From the IMG/VR virus record IMGVR_UViG_3300006793_000026, positions 1-64,000 of that record: 64,000 nucleotides of DNA; one strand, given 5' to 3'. Shown piece by piece: positions 40,881 through 48,691 of this stretch; positions within the stretch are counted from its first letter, which is position 1, and every line of letters starts with the position of its first letter. The notes beneath the pieces are model-generated. The model had not been told where the DNA came from, searched no databases, and was given only the letters and a program-made list of their open reading frames with translations. This stretch comes from a virus. Position numbers and translations under genes: made by a program.

Positions 40881-41335
40881 TGAGTATACTCCTTCACATG
40901 GTGGCTAATACACTACATCTCGGCGGAGATCGTGTGCGTATAGACAGTGCTACTATTACTGATGATGCAATCACTGATACTACAGCCGATGTAAAATCTA
41001 CGATTCGGTTACAATCTGATGGTACAGTTGACTATCTCAGAACTGCGAACTCGAATAGTAGTAATGTATATAACTGGGTCTTACCGGTAGAAAACGCCGG
41101 AAACTATCACGTCAGGGGTACGGTTACAGATTCACCCGCGAGTGCGTCTATTGATTTACCTTTTGGTTGGCGGGCTCTGACCAGTTCAACTACGTATGGT
41201 ATCTTTAAAAATACTGTCGGGTCTAATTACGATGACTCATGTACTATGTTACTTGAACTTTCAGATGATGGTGGTTCAACCACATTAAAAAGCGCCTCGG
41301 TTACGTTTAGACTGCAGGTTGAGAAAGTTATATAA
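40880..41335 (+). CDS. Small beta-rich protein, possible fibre tip or tail accessory
   Basis: A 151-residue protein with no motif recognised. It has alternating beta-strand-like segments (STIRLQSDGTVDYLRT, YNWVLPVENAGNYHVRGTVT, VTFRLQVEKVI). The ATG overlaps the stop of the tail fibre gene, so the two are coupled; a distal tip, adhesin or fibre chaperone is plausible from position only. It is followed by a late promoter and gp13. Confidence 0.55.
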   Translation: MSILLHMVANTLHLGGDRVRIDSATITDDAITDTTADVKSTIRLQSDGTVDYLRTANSNSSNVYNWVLPVENAGNYHVRGTVTDSPASASIDLPFGWRALTSSTTYGIFKNTVGSNYDDSCTMLLELSDDGGSTTLKSASVTFRLQVEKVI

Positions 41336-41338
41336 ATA
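41331..41338 (+). promoter_or_regulatory. Late promoter TATAAATA
   Basis: A perfect late box overlapping the stop of the preceding gene, 17 nt before the gp13 ATG, with AAAGGA between. Confidence 0.8.
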
Positions 41339-41355
41339 GTCATAAAGGATAACAC

Positions 41356-42105
41356 ATGGCGACTCCATCAAACCGTACTGACTTTAAAGAATTCGTTCTA
41401 CGCTTCCTCGGTAAGGATGTGTTGGAAATTAACGTATCCGATGCTCAGGTTGAAGACCGTATCGACGATGCCATTCAGTACTGGCAAGAGTTCCACGGTG
41501 ACGCTGTCGTCGAAAGTTACTTTAAGACTCAATTGACTCAAACTGACATTGACAACCAGTATATTACGGTTGGTAATGAGGTTGCTTATATCACGAAAGT
41601 CCTTCCTATCAATAACCGTTCTGGTTTTGACAGTGGGATGTTTAACATTGAATACCAAATGCACTTGAACGACCTGTTCGACCTGTCATTCTCTGGTGGT
41701 GTTACGACATACGTTCAAGCTAAACAGTACCTTGGATTTCTTGATGACGTCTTTCAAGGCGTTGATCACTTCCAATACTCACTGTATGAAAACAAGGTAT
41801 CGCTTCAAATCGACTGGGATAAAGACGTAAAAGTTGGTGATCACTTAATAACACGTGGCTATCGTTTCGTTGATCCTGATACAGCAACAAAGGCCTGGAA
41901 TGACCGTTGGTTAAAAGCGTATGCTGCAGCCTTGATCCAAAAGCAGTGGGGTATGAACCTCATGAAGTTTAATGGTGTCTCTCTCATCGGCGGTGTTACC
42001 ATGGATGGCTCGAGTATATTCAACGAGGGTAAAGAGCGTCAGGCTGAATTGGAACAAGAAGTGAAGAACAGATACGAACCTCCTGTTGACTTCTTTATTG
42101 GGTAA
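41356..42105 (+). CDS. 13: gp13 neck protein
   Basis: A 249-residue protein with the gp13 signature: FVLRFLGKDVLEINVSDAQV, EDRIDDAIQYWQEFHGD, then ITRGYRFVDPDTATKAWNDR and QWGMNLMKFNGV, GGVTMDG. T4 gp13 (309 residues) forms the neck ring that seals the portal and joins head to tail. It opens the T4-ordered run 13-14-15. Confidence 0.9.
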   Translation: MATPSNRTDFKEFVLRFLGKDVLEINVSDAQVEDRIDDAIQYWQEFHGDAVVESYFKTQLTQTDIDNQYITVGNEVAYITKVLPINNRSGFDSGMFNIEYQMHLNDLFDLSFSGGVTTYVQAKQYLGFLDDVFQGVDHFQYSLYENKVSLQIDWDKDVKVGDHLITRGYRFVDPDTATKAWNDRWLKAYAAALIQKQWGMNLMKFNGVSLIGGVTMDGSSIFNEGKERQAELEQEVKNRYEPPVDFFIG

Positions 42106-42110
42106 GTGAT

Positions 42111-42962
42111 ATGGCAATAAATCCTTACTTTACAGAAAGCGGTGGCGTTACGACTCAGAAGAGCCTTTATGAGGATCTTATCATTGAGGCGTTGAAGATA
42201 TACGGCCAAACCTTTCATTACATTCCACGAGAAGTGTTGAACCACGACAAGCTCTTTGGTGAAGACCAGCTTGCACGTTTCGATGACGCATATGAAATCG
42301 AAATGTATATCGAGAATGAAAGCTTCGGTGATGGATCTGACCTGTTCCAGAAGTTTGGTGTTGAGATCCGCGATGAAGCAACAGTCGTCGTATCCAAGTC
42401 AAGATGGCTTCAAGAGGTCGTAACAGATGGCGGTGAGTCATTGACTCGACCAAGAGAAGGTGACCTTGTATACTTTGACTCTGCCAAAGCTTTGTTTGAG
42501 ATCACGTTCGTTGAACACGAGAAACCATTCTATCAGTTGAACAACCTACCTGTATATAAACTAAATATCAGTCCGTTCGAGTATAGTGGTGAAGAGATGG
42601 ACCTTGAGGCTATCGGGGTCGATGAGAAAGAATATGCATCGACGTATGTCGTTACTGTAGCTGACGCTGCTGGTTACGCTGACGGTGAGACTGTGACTCA
42701 GACTGTTGGAACTACGACGGTCACCGGTGAGATCCAGTCGATCTCAGGTAATGAGATTACTGTATCGAATGTATCGAATGATACATCTAGCTTTATCATC
42801 TTCTCGGCAGGTTCTGATCTTGTAGGTGCAACAAGCTCAACTGCCTCGAATGTTACTGAGGTGGCTGCTCTTGAAGATCGCTACTCTGACAATAACGATA
42901 TTGAATCTATAGCAGATGACATTACGGCGTTTGATGCATCGAATCCGTTCGGAGACTTTTAA
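42111..42962 (+). CDS. 14: gp14 neck protein
   Basis: A 283-residue protein matching T4 gp14: INPYFTESGGVTTQKSLYED, IIEALKIYGQTFHYIPREVL, FEDQLARFDDAYEIEMYIEN-type block, YFDSAKALFEITFVEHEKPF, YKLNISPFEYSGEEMD. About residues 175-255 form a Thr/Ser-rich insert (GYADGETVTQTVGTTTVTG) seen as small beta modules in tail proteins. gp14 completes the neck ring with gp13. Its stop overlaps the gp15 ATG. Confidence 0.9.
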   Translation: MAINPYFTESGGVTTQKSLYEDLIIEALKIYGQTFHYIPREVLNHDKLFGEDQLARFDDAYEIEMYIENESFGDGSDLFQKFGVEIRDEATVVVSKSRWLQEVVTDGGESLTRPREGDLVYFDSAKALFEITFVEHEKPFYQLNNLPVYKLNISPFEYSGEEMDLEAIGVDEKEYASTYVVTVADAAGYADGETVTQTVGTTTVTGEIQSISGNEITVSNVSNDTSSFIIFSAGSDLVGATSSTASNVTEVAALEDRYSDNNDIESIADDITAFDASNPFGDF

Positions 42963-43726
42963 TGTACGGTCAGTATAGTTACAACTCACATATTCGAAAG
43001 CTAGTGGCACTGTTCGGTGACATGTTTAATAACATTTCAACGGCTCGTCAGGATACGTCAGGTAACTTGACAAACCAAAAGCGGGTACCGCTGGCGTACG
43101 CACCACGTGAGTCATTCCTTGCAAGGCTTGAAGAAAACCCAGACCTGACTGATGATCGCGTAGCCATATCGCTACCTCGTATGTCCTTTGAGATTACGGG
43201 TACTTTGACCTATGATGCACTGCGACAGCTGCCAAAAAATAATGTATGTCGTGTTACTGACTCGAACGGTAGCCCGACAAAGATATATGCACCAGCTCCG
43301 TATATTATACCGTTTGAGCTGAACGTATATTCGAAAAACCAAGATGAGGCTCTGCAGATCGTTGAGCAGATCATACCATACTTTAAACCTTCGATCCGCC
43401 GTACGTATTATCCAATTGATGGTGAGACGTTTACTGACGAGGTTATCTTCCGGTTGGTCTCGGTTACCAAGGAAGACACATATGCAAACGACTTTACTAA
43501 TAACCGTAAGATCATCTATACTATCATGTTTGATGCTCGTATAAATATCTTTGCACGGGTAGACACTGACGCGTCGGTTATTCTTAACTCTATTGTTAAC
43601 TTTACGACTGATGCAACTAAGGATACTAATGACCTTACGATTACTCAGTCTGTCAATCCACAGAGTGCAACGGTACCAACTGATACACATACGATTGATA
43701 TCACCTATAATTACGGATTCGAGTAA
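42962..43726 (+). CDS. 15: gp15 tail completion / sheath terminator protein
   Basis: A 254-residue protein matching T4 gp15 (272): MYGQYSYNSHIRKLVALFGD, KRVPLAYAPRESFLARLEEN, SLPRMSFEITGTLTYDALRQ, and PYIIPFELNVYSKNQDEALQ then IVEQIIPYFKP. gp15 hexamers cap the finished tail and bind the neck. It contains a TATAAATA at 43540-43547, and its stop overlaps the next ATG. Confidence 0.9.
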   Translation: MYGQYSYNSHIRKLVALFGDMFNNISTARQDTSGNLTNQKRVPLAYAPRESFLARLEENPDLTDDRVAISLPRMSFEITGTLTYDALRQLPKNNVCRVTDSNGSPTKIYAPAPYIIPFELNVYSKNQDEALQIVEQIIPYFKPSIRRTYYPIDGETFTDEVIFRLVSVTKEDTYANDFTNNRKIIYTIMFDARINIFARVDTDASVILNSIVNFTTDATKDTNDLTITQSVNPQSATVPTDTHTIDITYNYGFE

Positions 43727-44214
43727 TGAACGAAGAAATGCTAGACGAAGGGTTTATTGATAGCCTCAGGAAAATTATTGGTCCTGATAACTCTAACCTT
43801 ATGGATGGCATAATTAAGTTCTTTGCTCAGACACTGACTCTTAAGAAGGCTGATAGAGCAGCGTCTCTTGAGAAAATGTCTAAAGCGTTTAGTGATACGT
43901 ATAATAGTGAGTTCAAAAACATTGAAGCTGCGGTGACAAACCCTAGTCCTGAGACATTAGCAAAGGCTAGTAAGTCTATGGCTAAGTTGTCGACTGATGT
44001 TCTTCGTATGATAGGTCTTGGAGCTTTTGCGGCAGTTCCAATACCAGGCACTGGACCGGCAACGGTTCTTGTTGCACATATGTTGTTAAAGAAAGTGACG
44101 GGTGATAAACTCGGTCTCATCCCTCCTTCGACGTATCAAACATTTCGTAAGTACCAAGAACTAAGTAAGCCAAAGACCGAGCGTAAGTCATTTAAAGAGT
44201 TCCGACGTGGATAA
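43726..44214 (+). CDS. Unknown late protein with hydrophobic segment
   Basis: A 162-residue protein in the neck-terminase run, where T4 has no extra gene. N-terminal part is helical (LDEGFIDSLRKIIGPDNSNL); a hydrophobic stretch at about residues 100-125 (IGLGAFAAVPIPGTGPATVL) is followed by GLIPPSTYQTFRKY. The Pro/Gly-containing membrane segment with a following PPST recalls LETM1/holin-like membrane inserts, but I cannot assign it. It starts MNEEMLDEG, with LDE-G, a possible prohead protease site. It overlaps gp15 by one base and gp16 by 8. Confidence 0.6.
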   Translation: MNEEMLDEGFIDSLRKIIGPDNSNLMDGIIKFFAQTLTLKKADRAASLEKMSKAFSDTYNSEFKNIEAAVTNPSPETLAKASKSMAKLSTDVLRMIGLGAFAAVPIPGTGPATVLVAHMLLKKVTGDKLGLIPPSTYQTFRKYQELSKPKTERKSFKEFRRG

Positions 44215-44644
44215 CAAAGAAACTGCTAAGAAGATGATCGCCGAGATTAATGAGGCGGATGATCTCGAGAAGGATTACACTTTCTCGCGTGATACATATC
44301 ATGAGCTAATTCAGGTATCCATTGATGCGATCCAAGACCTACAGCAACTCTCGAAGGATTCTGAACATCCTCGGGCGTTTGAAGTCTTGTTTAATGGTAT
44401 CAAACATACCGCCGACATCAACAGTAAGTTAGTTGATCTACAACGTAAAGTTCAGGTCATTCAACAGGATGGTAAGACGACTGAACATCAGCCAGGAAGA
44501 CAGGTTCTCAGTGAGGAAGATCCTTCCGCGCAGATTGCATTCCAAGGTACAACGCGTGAGTTGTTATCTGCTATTGATAATGTCAAAGCTGATATCATAG
44601 ATGCCGAGTACGAAGATAACGATGACACAGAAGACCCATCATAA
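44207..44644 (+). CDS. 16: gp16 terminase small subunit
   Basis: A 145-residue acidic, helical protein: DYTFSRDTYHELIQVSIDAI, then LSKDSEHPRAFEVLFNGIKH and ADINSKLVDLQRKVQVI match T4-type gp16 (164). It forms the ring that recognises concatemeric DNA and stimulates gp17. The C-terminus is strongly acidic (DAEYEDNDDTEDPS). It overlaps the gp17 start region by about 23 nt, as in T4. Confidence 0.85.
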   Translation: MDNKETAKKMIAEINEADDLEKDYTFSRDTYHELIQVSIDAIQDLQQLSKDSEHPRAFEVLFNGIKHTADINSKLVDLQRKVQVIQQDGKTTEHQPGRQVLSEEDPSAQIAFQGTTRELLSAIDNVKADIIDAEYEDNDDTEDPS

Positions 44645-46274
44645 TCGCCAGATAAAAGACGCCTATCTCGGAAATCCCAACATCAAACGTGATGGGGTTG
44701 AACACTCGTTTACGCAAGCTGAACTTGAAGAGTACCTAAAGTGTAAGGCAGATCCTGAGTACTTTGCCGAGAAGTACATTAAGGTTATCCATATCGATCA
44801 CGGTCTTGTGCCATTCAAGCCATATCCGTATCAGAAAGAGTTGTTCAAATCGTTTAACGAGAATCGATTCTCGGTTGTCCTTGCGTGTCGGCAGTCGGGT
44901 AAGTCTATCTCGACCTGTGCATATCTGCTATGGTACTCGCTCTTTCATTCTGAAAAGCTCGTGGCAATCCTTGCCAACAAGGCCGCAACCGCGAAGGAGA
45001 TGTTATCTCGTATTACCTTGATGCTTGAGAACCTACCATTCTTCCTGCAGCCTGGCTGTAAAGCGTTGAACAAAGGTAGTATCGAGTTCTCAAACAATAC
45101 TCGTATGGAAGCTCACGCAACGTCGTCGTCTTCTATTCGTGGTAAGTCTGTCAGTCTTCTATATCTCGATGAGTTTGCGTTTGTCGATAATGATACTGAG
45201 TTCTACACTTCAACATATCCAGTTGTTTCGTCAGGTAAGACCTCACGTGTTATTATCACATCGACCGCCAATGGCATTGGCAATATGTTCCACAAAATAT
45301 ACGAAGGTGCTGTACAAGGTACCAACGAATTTAAGGCATGTCGCGTTGATTGGTGGGACGTTCCTGGCCGTGATGAGAAGTGGAAAGAACAAACAATCTC
45401 GAACACCTCACAGGAACAGTTCGAACAGGAATTCGGTAACTCGTTTGGTCGGGGTACTGGTAAAACACTTATTGCTCCCGCTGCACTCTTGGCACTCCGG
45501 GCGATCAACCCCGTTGAGATCAAAGGTGATACACACATATACTCGCGTCCTATTGAAGGTCATCAATACGTGATGACAATTGATACTGCTAAAGGTCGTG
45601 GACAAGACTACTCTGCATTCTCGGTTATTGATGTTACCGAGGTACCATTTAAGCAGGTTGCGGTCTTTAGAAATAACATGGTCTCGCCACTTATATACCC
45701 TGACTTCGTTTACAAGATGGCTGTTTATTACAACAATGCTTATCTTGTGGTCGAATCAAATGACCAGGGATCTATGGTATGGAGAGCATTACGTTACGAG
45801 TTTGAGTATGAAAATATGTATGTTGGTAAGGTTGCCAATGGTACTACGTTTGGCCTTGAACAGACTCGTAAGACAAAAAGAATTGGTTGTTCGAATCTCA
45901 AGGATCTTATCGAAGAGGGTAAGCTTGAGCTCCAAGACGCTGAGACCATTCGTGAACTAGGTACGTTCGAAGCTCGTAAGACATCTTACGAAGCCTCGCC
46001 TGGTAACCACGATGACTTGGTCATGACTCTTGTCATGTTTGGGTTCTTCGCGACAACTAATATGTTTGGTTATGTGGCTGATGAAAACCTTCGCGATATG
46101 ATGTTACAAGAAAAAGATCGCCTGATTGCGGACTCGGTTCCCTTCCTTGGTTCTATTCAAGATGGAGACCTAGATCGTGACGTCGTATTCCAGGCACAAG
46201 AAGACGACTATGGTGATTTTGCAGTCCAATTCAAACGGGACGATGTATTCGGTATAATTATCGAAGAGTCATAG
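44622..46274 (+). CDS. 17: gp17 terminase large subunit
   Basis: A 550-residue ATPase-nuclease. Walker A ACRQSGKS ends near residue 95, Walker B LLYLDEFAF is at about 179-187, then ITSTANG (coupling motif). The RNase-H-like nuclease begins VMTIDTAKGRGQDYSAF with D321, and ends with HDDLVMTL. It packages the genome into proheads and cuts the concatemer (headful). The start at 44622 (MTQKTHHNRQIKD) is preferred; an in-frame ATG at 44601 adds seven residues. Nothing suggests an intein or intron, which are common in this gene in relatives. Confidence 0.95.
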   Translation: MTQKTHHNRQIKDAYLGNPNIKRDGVEHSFTQAELEEYLKCKADPEYFAEKYIKVIHIDHGLVPFKPYPYQKELFKSFNENRFSVVLACRQSGKSISTCAYLLWYSLFHSEKLVAILANKAATAKEMLSRITLMLENLPFFLQPGCKALNKGSIEFSNNTRMEAHATSSSSIRGKSVSLLYLDEFAFVDNDTEFYTSTYPVVSSGKTSRVIITSTANGIGNMFHKIYEGAVQGTNEFKACRVDWWDVPGRDEKWKEQTISNTSQEQFEQEFGNSFGRGTGKTLIAPAALLALRAINPVEIKGDTHIYSRPIEGHQYVMTIDTAKGRGQDYSAFSVIDVTEVPFKQVAVFRNNMVSPLIYPDFVYKMAVYYNNAYLVVESNDQGSMVWRALRYEFEYENMYVGKVANGTTFGLEQTRKTKRIGCSNLKDLIEEGKLELQDAETIRELGTFEARKTSYEASPGNHDDLVMTLVMFGFFATTNMFGYVADENLRDMMLQEKDRLIADSVPFLGSIQDGDLDRDVVFQAQEDDYGDFAVQFKRDDVFGIIIEES

Positions 46275-46287
46275 GAATTGTACAACG

Positions 46288-46295
46288 TATAAATA
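46288..46295 (+). promoter_or_regulatory. Late promoter TATAAATA flanked by an inverted repeat (gp18)
   Basis: A perfect late box in the 111-bp gap before the sheath gene. It is flanked by GAATTGTA (46275-46282) and TACAATTC (46302-46309), and the predicted 5' UTR contains the palindrome CGTTGCAACG. The long UTR (about 85 nt) before the ATG at 46386 is unusual here. Confidence 0.75.
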
Positions 46296-46385
46296 CTTTA
46301 TTACAATTCGTTGCAACGTGAAATTCTTATTATGACTCATCGTTATATTGCCATATCATATAAAGCTAAAATAAGGAAAAGCTAA

Positions 46386-48083
46386 ATGCCCTTGAATCGA
46401 GTATCTCCTGGGGTCAGTGTTGCCGAGATCGATCTTACGACTCGCGCGCCAGCTGTCTCCACCTCTATTGGTGGTTTTGTTGGTAACTTCCGTTGGGGTC
46501 CAGTTGAAGAAATTACAACTGTATCTTCTGAGAATGACGTTCTCAATAAGTTCGGAACACCTACTGCCGCTACAACAATCGACTTCCACGTCCTTGCACA
46601 GTTCTTAAGCTACAGCAACAATGCTGAAGTTATTCGTGTCATCGACGGTGACGGTAACAATGCAAACGCCGGTGGCGATGATGACTGTGTTGTTAAGAAC
46701 CGTACCAACTATGACGCACAGACATTCACACTTGGAACCGAAGGCCACTGGGTTGCTAAATACCCTGGCGCTCTCGGTAACTCTCTGAAGGTTGAAGTCT
46801 TCGGTTTTAAAACCGACACTGGAACAACACAAACTAACTTTGATGCATGGACATACAACGGACGTTTTGATGGTCCTCCAGCAACGTCAGATTATGCATC
46901 TACACGTGGTTCATCTAACGACGAAATCCACGTCATCGTAATCGACGAAGATGGTCTCATCAGCGGAACCCCTGGTTCTGTCCTGGAAGTCTTCCCGTAT
47001 CTTTCACAAGCATCCGACAGTAAAGACGCGTTCGGTGCTGCTAACTACTATAAGACTGTCATCAATGAAAACAGTTCGTATATCTGGTTTGGTGCGACAG
47101 ACTCTACTAACTTTGCTAACGCTGGTTCGCCGGCTACTTCTGCACTTAACTACGAAGTCACTCCTGCGAGCGGTGTTGTTTCAACAGCGTTGACTGCGGG
47201 TGCAGACTCTGGTGCAATTGACTCTGCAGAGTATGCAACTGGTTTTGCACTGTTTGACGATCCAGCTCAGTCTGACGTCTCTATCCTCATTGGCCCTGAC
47301 TTCCCAGTCGGTTCTGGTGTAACGATTGCTAATGACATTATTGCGACAGTCGAAGGCCGTAAGGATTGTGTATGTACTATCTCACCTGAGCGTACTGACG
47401 ATACTGCAGCAGAGATTAAAGCATTCATGGATCAGGTCACCTCTTCCACATATGCAATCTGTGACTCAGGTCGTCTGACTGTCTTTGACCGTTTCAACGA
47501 CGCTCTGATTAACATCCCAGCATCTGGTTCGGTTGCAGGTCTTATGGCTGAAACTGACCGTACACGTGGATCGTTCTTCTCACCTGCTGGCTTCCGTCGT
47601 GGTCAAGTACGTAACGTTGTCAAGCTTGCTTACAACCCTGTCGAAGCTGATCGTGACACATTGTACAAAGCCGGCATTAACCCAATCGTTTCTTTCCCAG
47701 GTGAAGGTACGGTTCTGTTTGGTGACAAGACTCACACCGGTCGCCCATCTGCTTTCGATCGTATCAACGTACGTCGTCTCTTTATCCTTCTTGAGAAGAG
47801 CATTCGCATTGCAGCTCGTGACACCTTGTTTGAGTTCAACAACGAGTTCACAAGAGCTCAGTTCACAAGCATCGTTGAGCCTTTCCTACGTACCATACAG
47901 GGTCTGCAAGGTATCACCAACTTTGCGGTTGTCTGTGATGAAACCAACAACACTGGTGACGTTGTAGATCGTAACGAGTTTGTTGCAGACATCTATGTTC
48001 AGCCTGCACGTTCGATTAACTACATTCAGCTTAACTTCGTTGCGACACGTACTGGTGTTGCTTTCGAAACCGTTATATCTTAA
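46386..48083 (+). CDS. 18: gp18 tail sheath protein
   Basis: A 565-residue protein (T4 gp18: 659). MPLNRVSPGVSVAEIDLTTR, then GGFVGNFRWGPVEEITTVSS, NKFGTPTA and a C-terminal core (RINVRRLFILLEKSIRIAAR, then FEFNNEFTRAQF and ARSINYIQLNFVATRTGVAF) are diagnostic of contractile sheaths. It polymerises around the gp19 tube and contracts during infection. Own late promoter and gp19 11 nt downstream, as expected for two abundant proteins. Confidence 0.95.
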   Translation: MPLNRVSPGVSVAEIDLTTRAPAVSTSIGGFVGNFRWGPVEEITTVSSENDVLNKFGTPTAATTIDFHVLAQFLSYSNNAEVIRVIDGDGNNANAGGDDDCVVKNRTNYDAQTFTLGTEGHWVAKYPGALGNSLKVEVFGFKTDTGTTQTNFDAWTYNGRFDGPPATSDYASTRGSSNDEIHVIVIDEDGLISGTPGSVLEVFPYLSQASDSKDAFGAANYYKTVINENSSYIWFGATDSTNFANAGSPATSALNYEVTPASGVVSTALTAGADSGAIDSAEYATGFALFDDPAQSDVSILIGPDFPVGSGVTIANDIIATVEGRKDCVCTISPERTDDTAAEIKAFMDQVTSSTYAICDSGRLTVFDRFNDALINIPASGSVAGLMAETDRTRGSFFSPAGFRRGQVRNVVKLAYNPVEADRDTLYKAGINPIVSFPGEGTVLFGDKTHTGRPSAFDRINVRRLFILLEKSIRIAARDTLFEFNNEFTRAQFTSIVEPFLRTIQGLQGITNFAVVCDETNNTGDVVDRNEFVADIYVQPARSINYIQLNFVATRTGVAFETVIS

Positions 48084-48093
48084 GGAGACCTAA

Positions 48094-48627
48094 ATGACTC
48101 TCAATATCAACAGCTTTAAGTCTCAGTTGGTTGATGGCGGCGCGCGCGGTAATTTATTCCGCGTCGTTGTCAACTTCCCGGGATTCGTCGGTGGGGACGT
48201 CGAAAAGACTTCGTTCCTATGTCGAGCGACTTCAATCCCAGGTGCCCAGGTCGGAACGGTCAACGTTCCATTCCGTGGTCGTCAGCTTAAGCTTCCGGGT
48301 GATCGTACATTCGCACCTTGGACTGCTACATTCTATAACGATGCTGCCTTCGACGTACATACAGCGTTTGTTCGCTGGCAGGACGGCATGAACGGCTTCT
48401 CTACAAACACTGGCTTCACTAACCCTGAGTCTATGTTTGTGGACATCAAAGTTCAACAACTTGACCGTAAAGAGAATGTCATCAAGGAGTTCCTTATTGA
48501 GGACGCTTGGCCATCACTCGTAGCTGCGATCGATCTGACATATGAGCAGACAGAACAGATCGAACAGTTCCAGGTGACCTTCGAGTACCTTCAGTGGACT
48601 ACCATTGACACGACCGGACAGGTCTAA
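48094..48627 (+). CDS. 19: gp19 tail tube protein
   Basis: A 177-residue protein (T4 gp19: 163): LNINSFKSQLVDGGARGNLF, VNFPGFVGGDVEKTSFLCRA, VPFRGRQLKLPGDRTFAPWT and a C-terminal TYEQTEQIEQFQVTFEYLQW are the gp19 signature. It forms the inner tube through which DNA passes. GGAG precedes the ATG; a late promoter and hairpin follow before the portal gene. Confidence 0.95.
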   Translation: MTLNINSFKSQLVDGGARGNLFRVVVNFPGFVGGDVEKTSFLCRATSIPGAQVGTVNVPFRGRQLKLPGDRTFAPWTATFYNDAAFDVHTAFVRWQDGMNGFSTNTGFTNPESMFVDIKVQQLDRKENVIKEFLIEDAWPSLVAAIDLTYEQTEQIEQFQVTFEYLQWTTIDTTGQV

Positions 48628-48634
48628 AAAACGT

Positions 48635-48642
48635 TATAAATA
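48635..48642 (+). promoter_or_regulatory. Late promoter TATAAATA (gp20)
   Basis: A perfect late box 49 nt before the portal gene ATG at 48692. It abuts the hairpin at 48642-48671; the predicted start near 48649 lies in the hairpin's left arm. Confidence 0.8.
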
Positions 48643-48676
48643 AGGGTGTGAGGATTCTTCTTCACATCCTTATTTT
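48642..48676 (+). terminator. Hairpin with T-rich tail between gp19 and gp20
   Basis: AAGGGTGTGAG (48642-48652) pairs with TTCACATCCTT (48661-48671), one G-U and one weak end pair, followed by ATTTTG. Transcripts coming from gp18/gp19 would form it; those starting at the overlapping late promoter lose most of the left arm. It is a weak terminator or 3' end stabiliser. Confidence 0.5.
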
Positions 48677-48691
48677 GATGAAAGAGTTATA

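Noticed and set aside
43172-43690. Minus-strand 172-codon open frame opposite gp15
   Set aside because: Antisense shadow of a confidently identified gene, Cys/Arg/Ile-rich and without start signals.
44601-46274. Intron or intein in the terminase gene
   Set aside because: The gp17 frame is continuous with all motifs at normal spacing; total length is ordinary.
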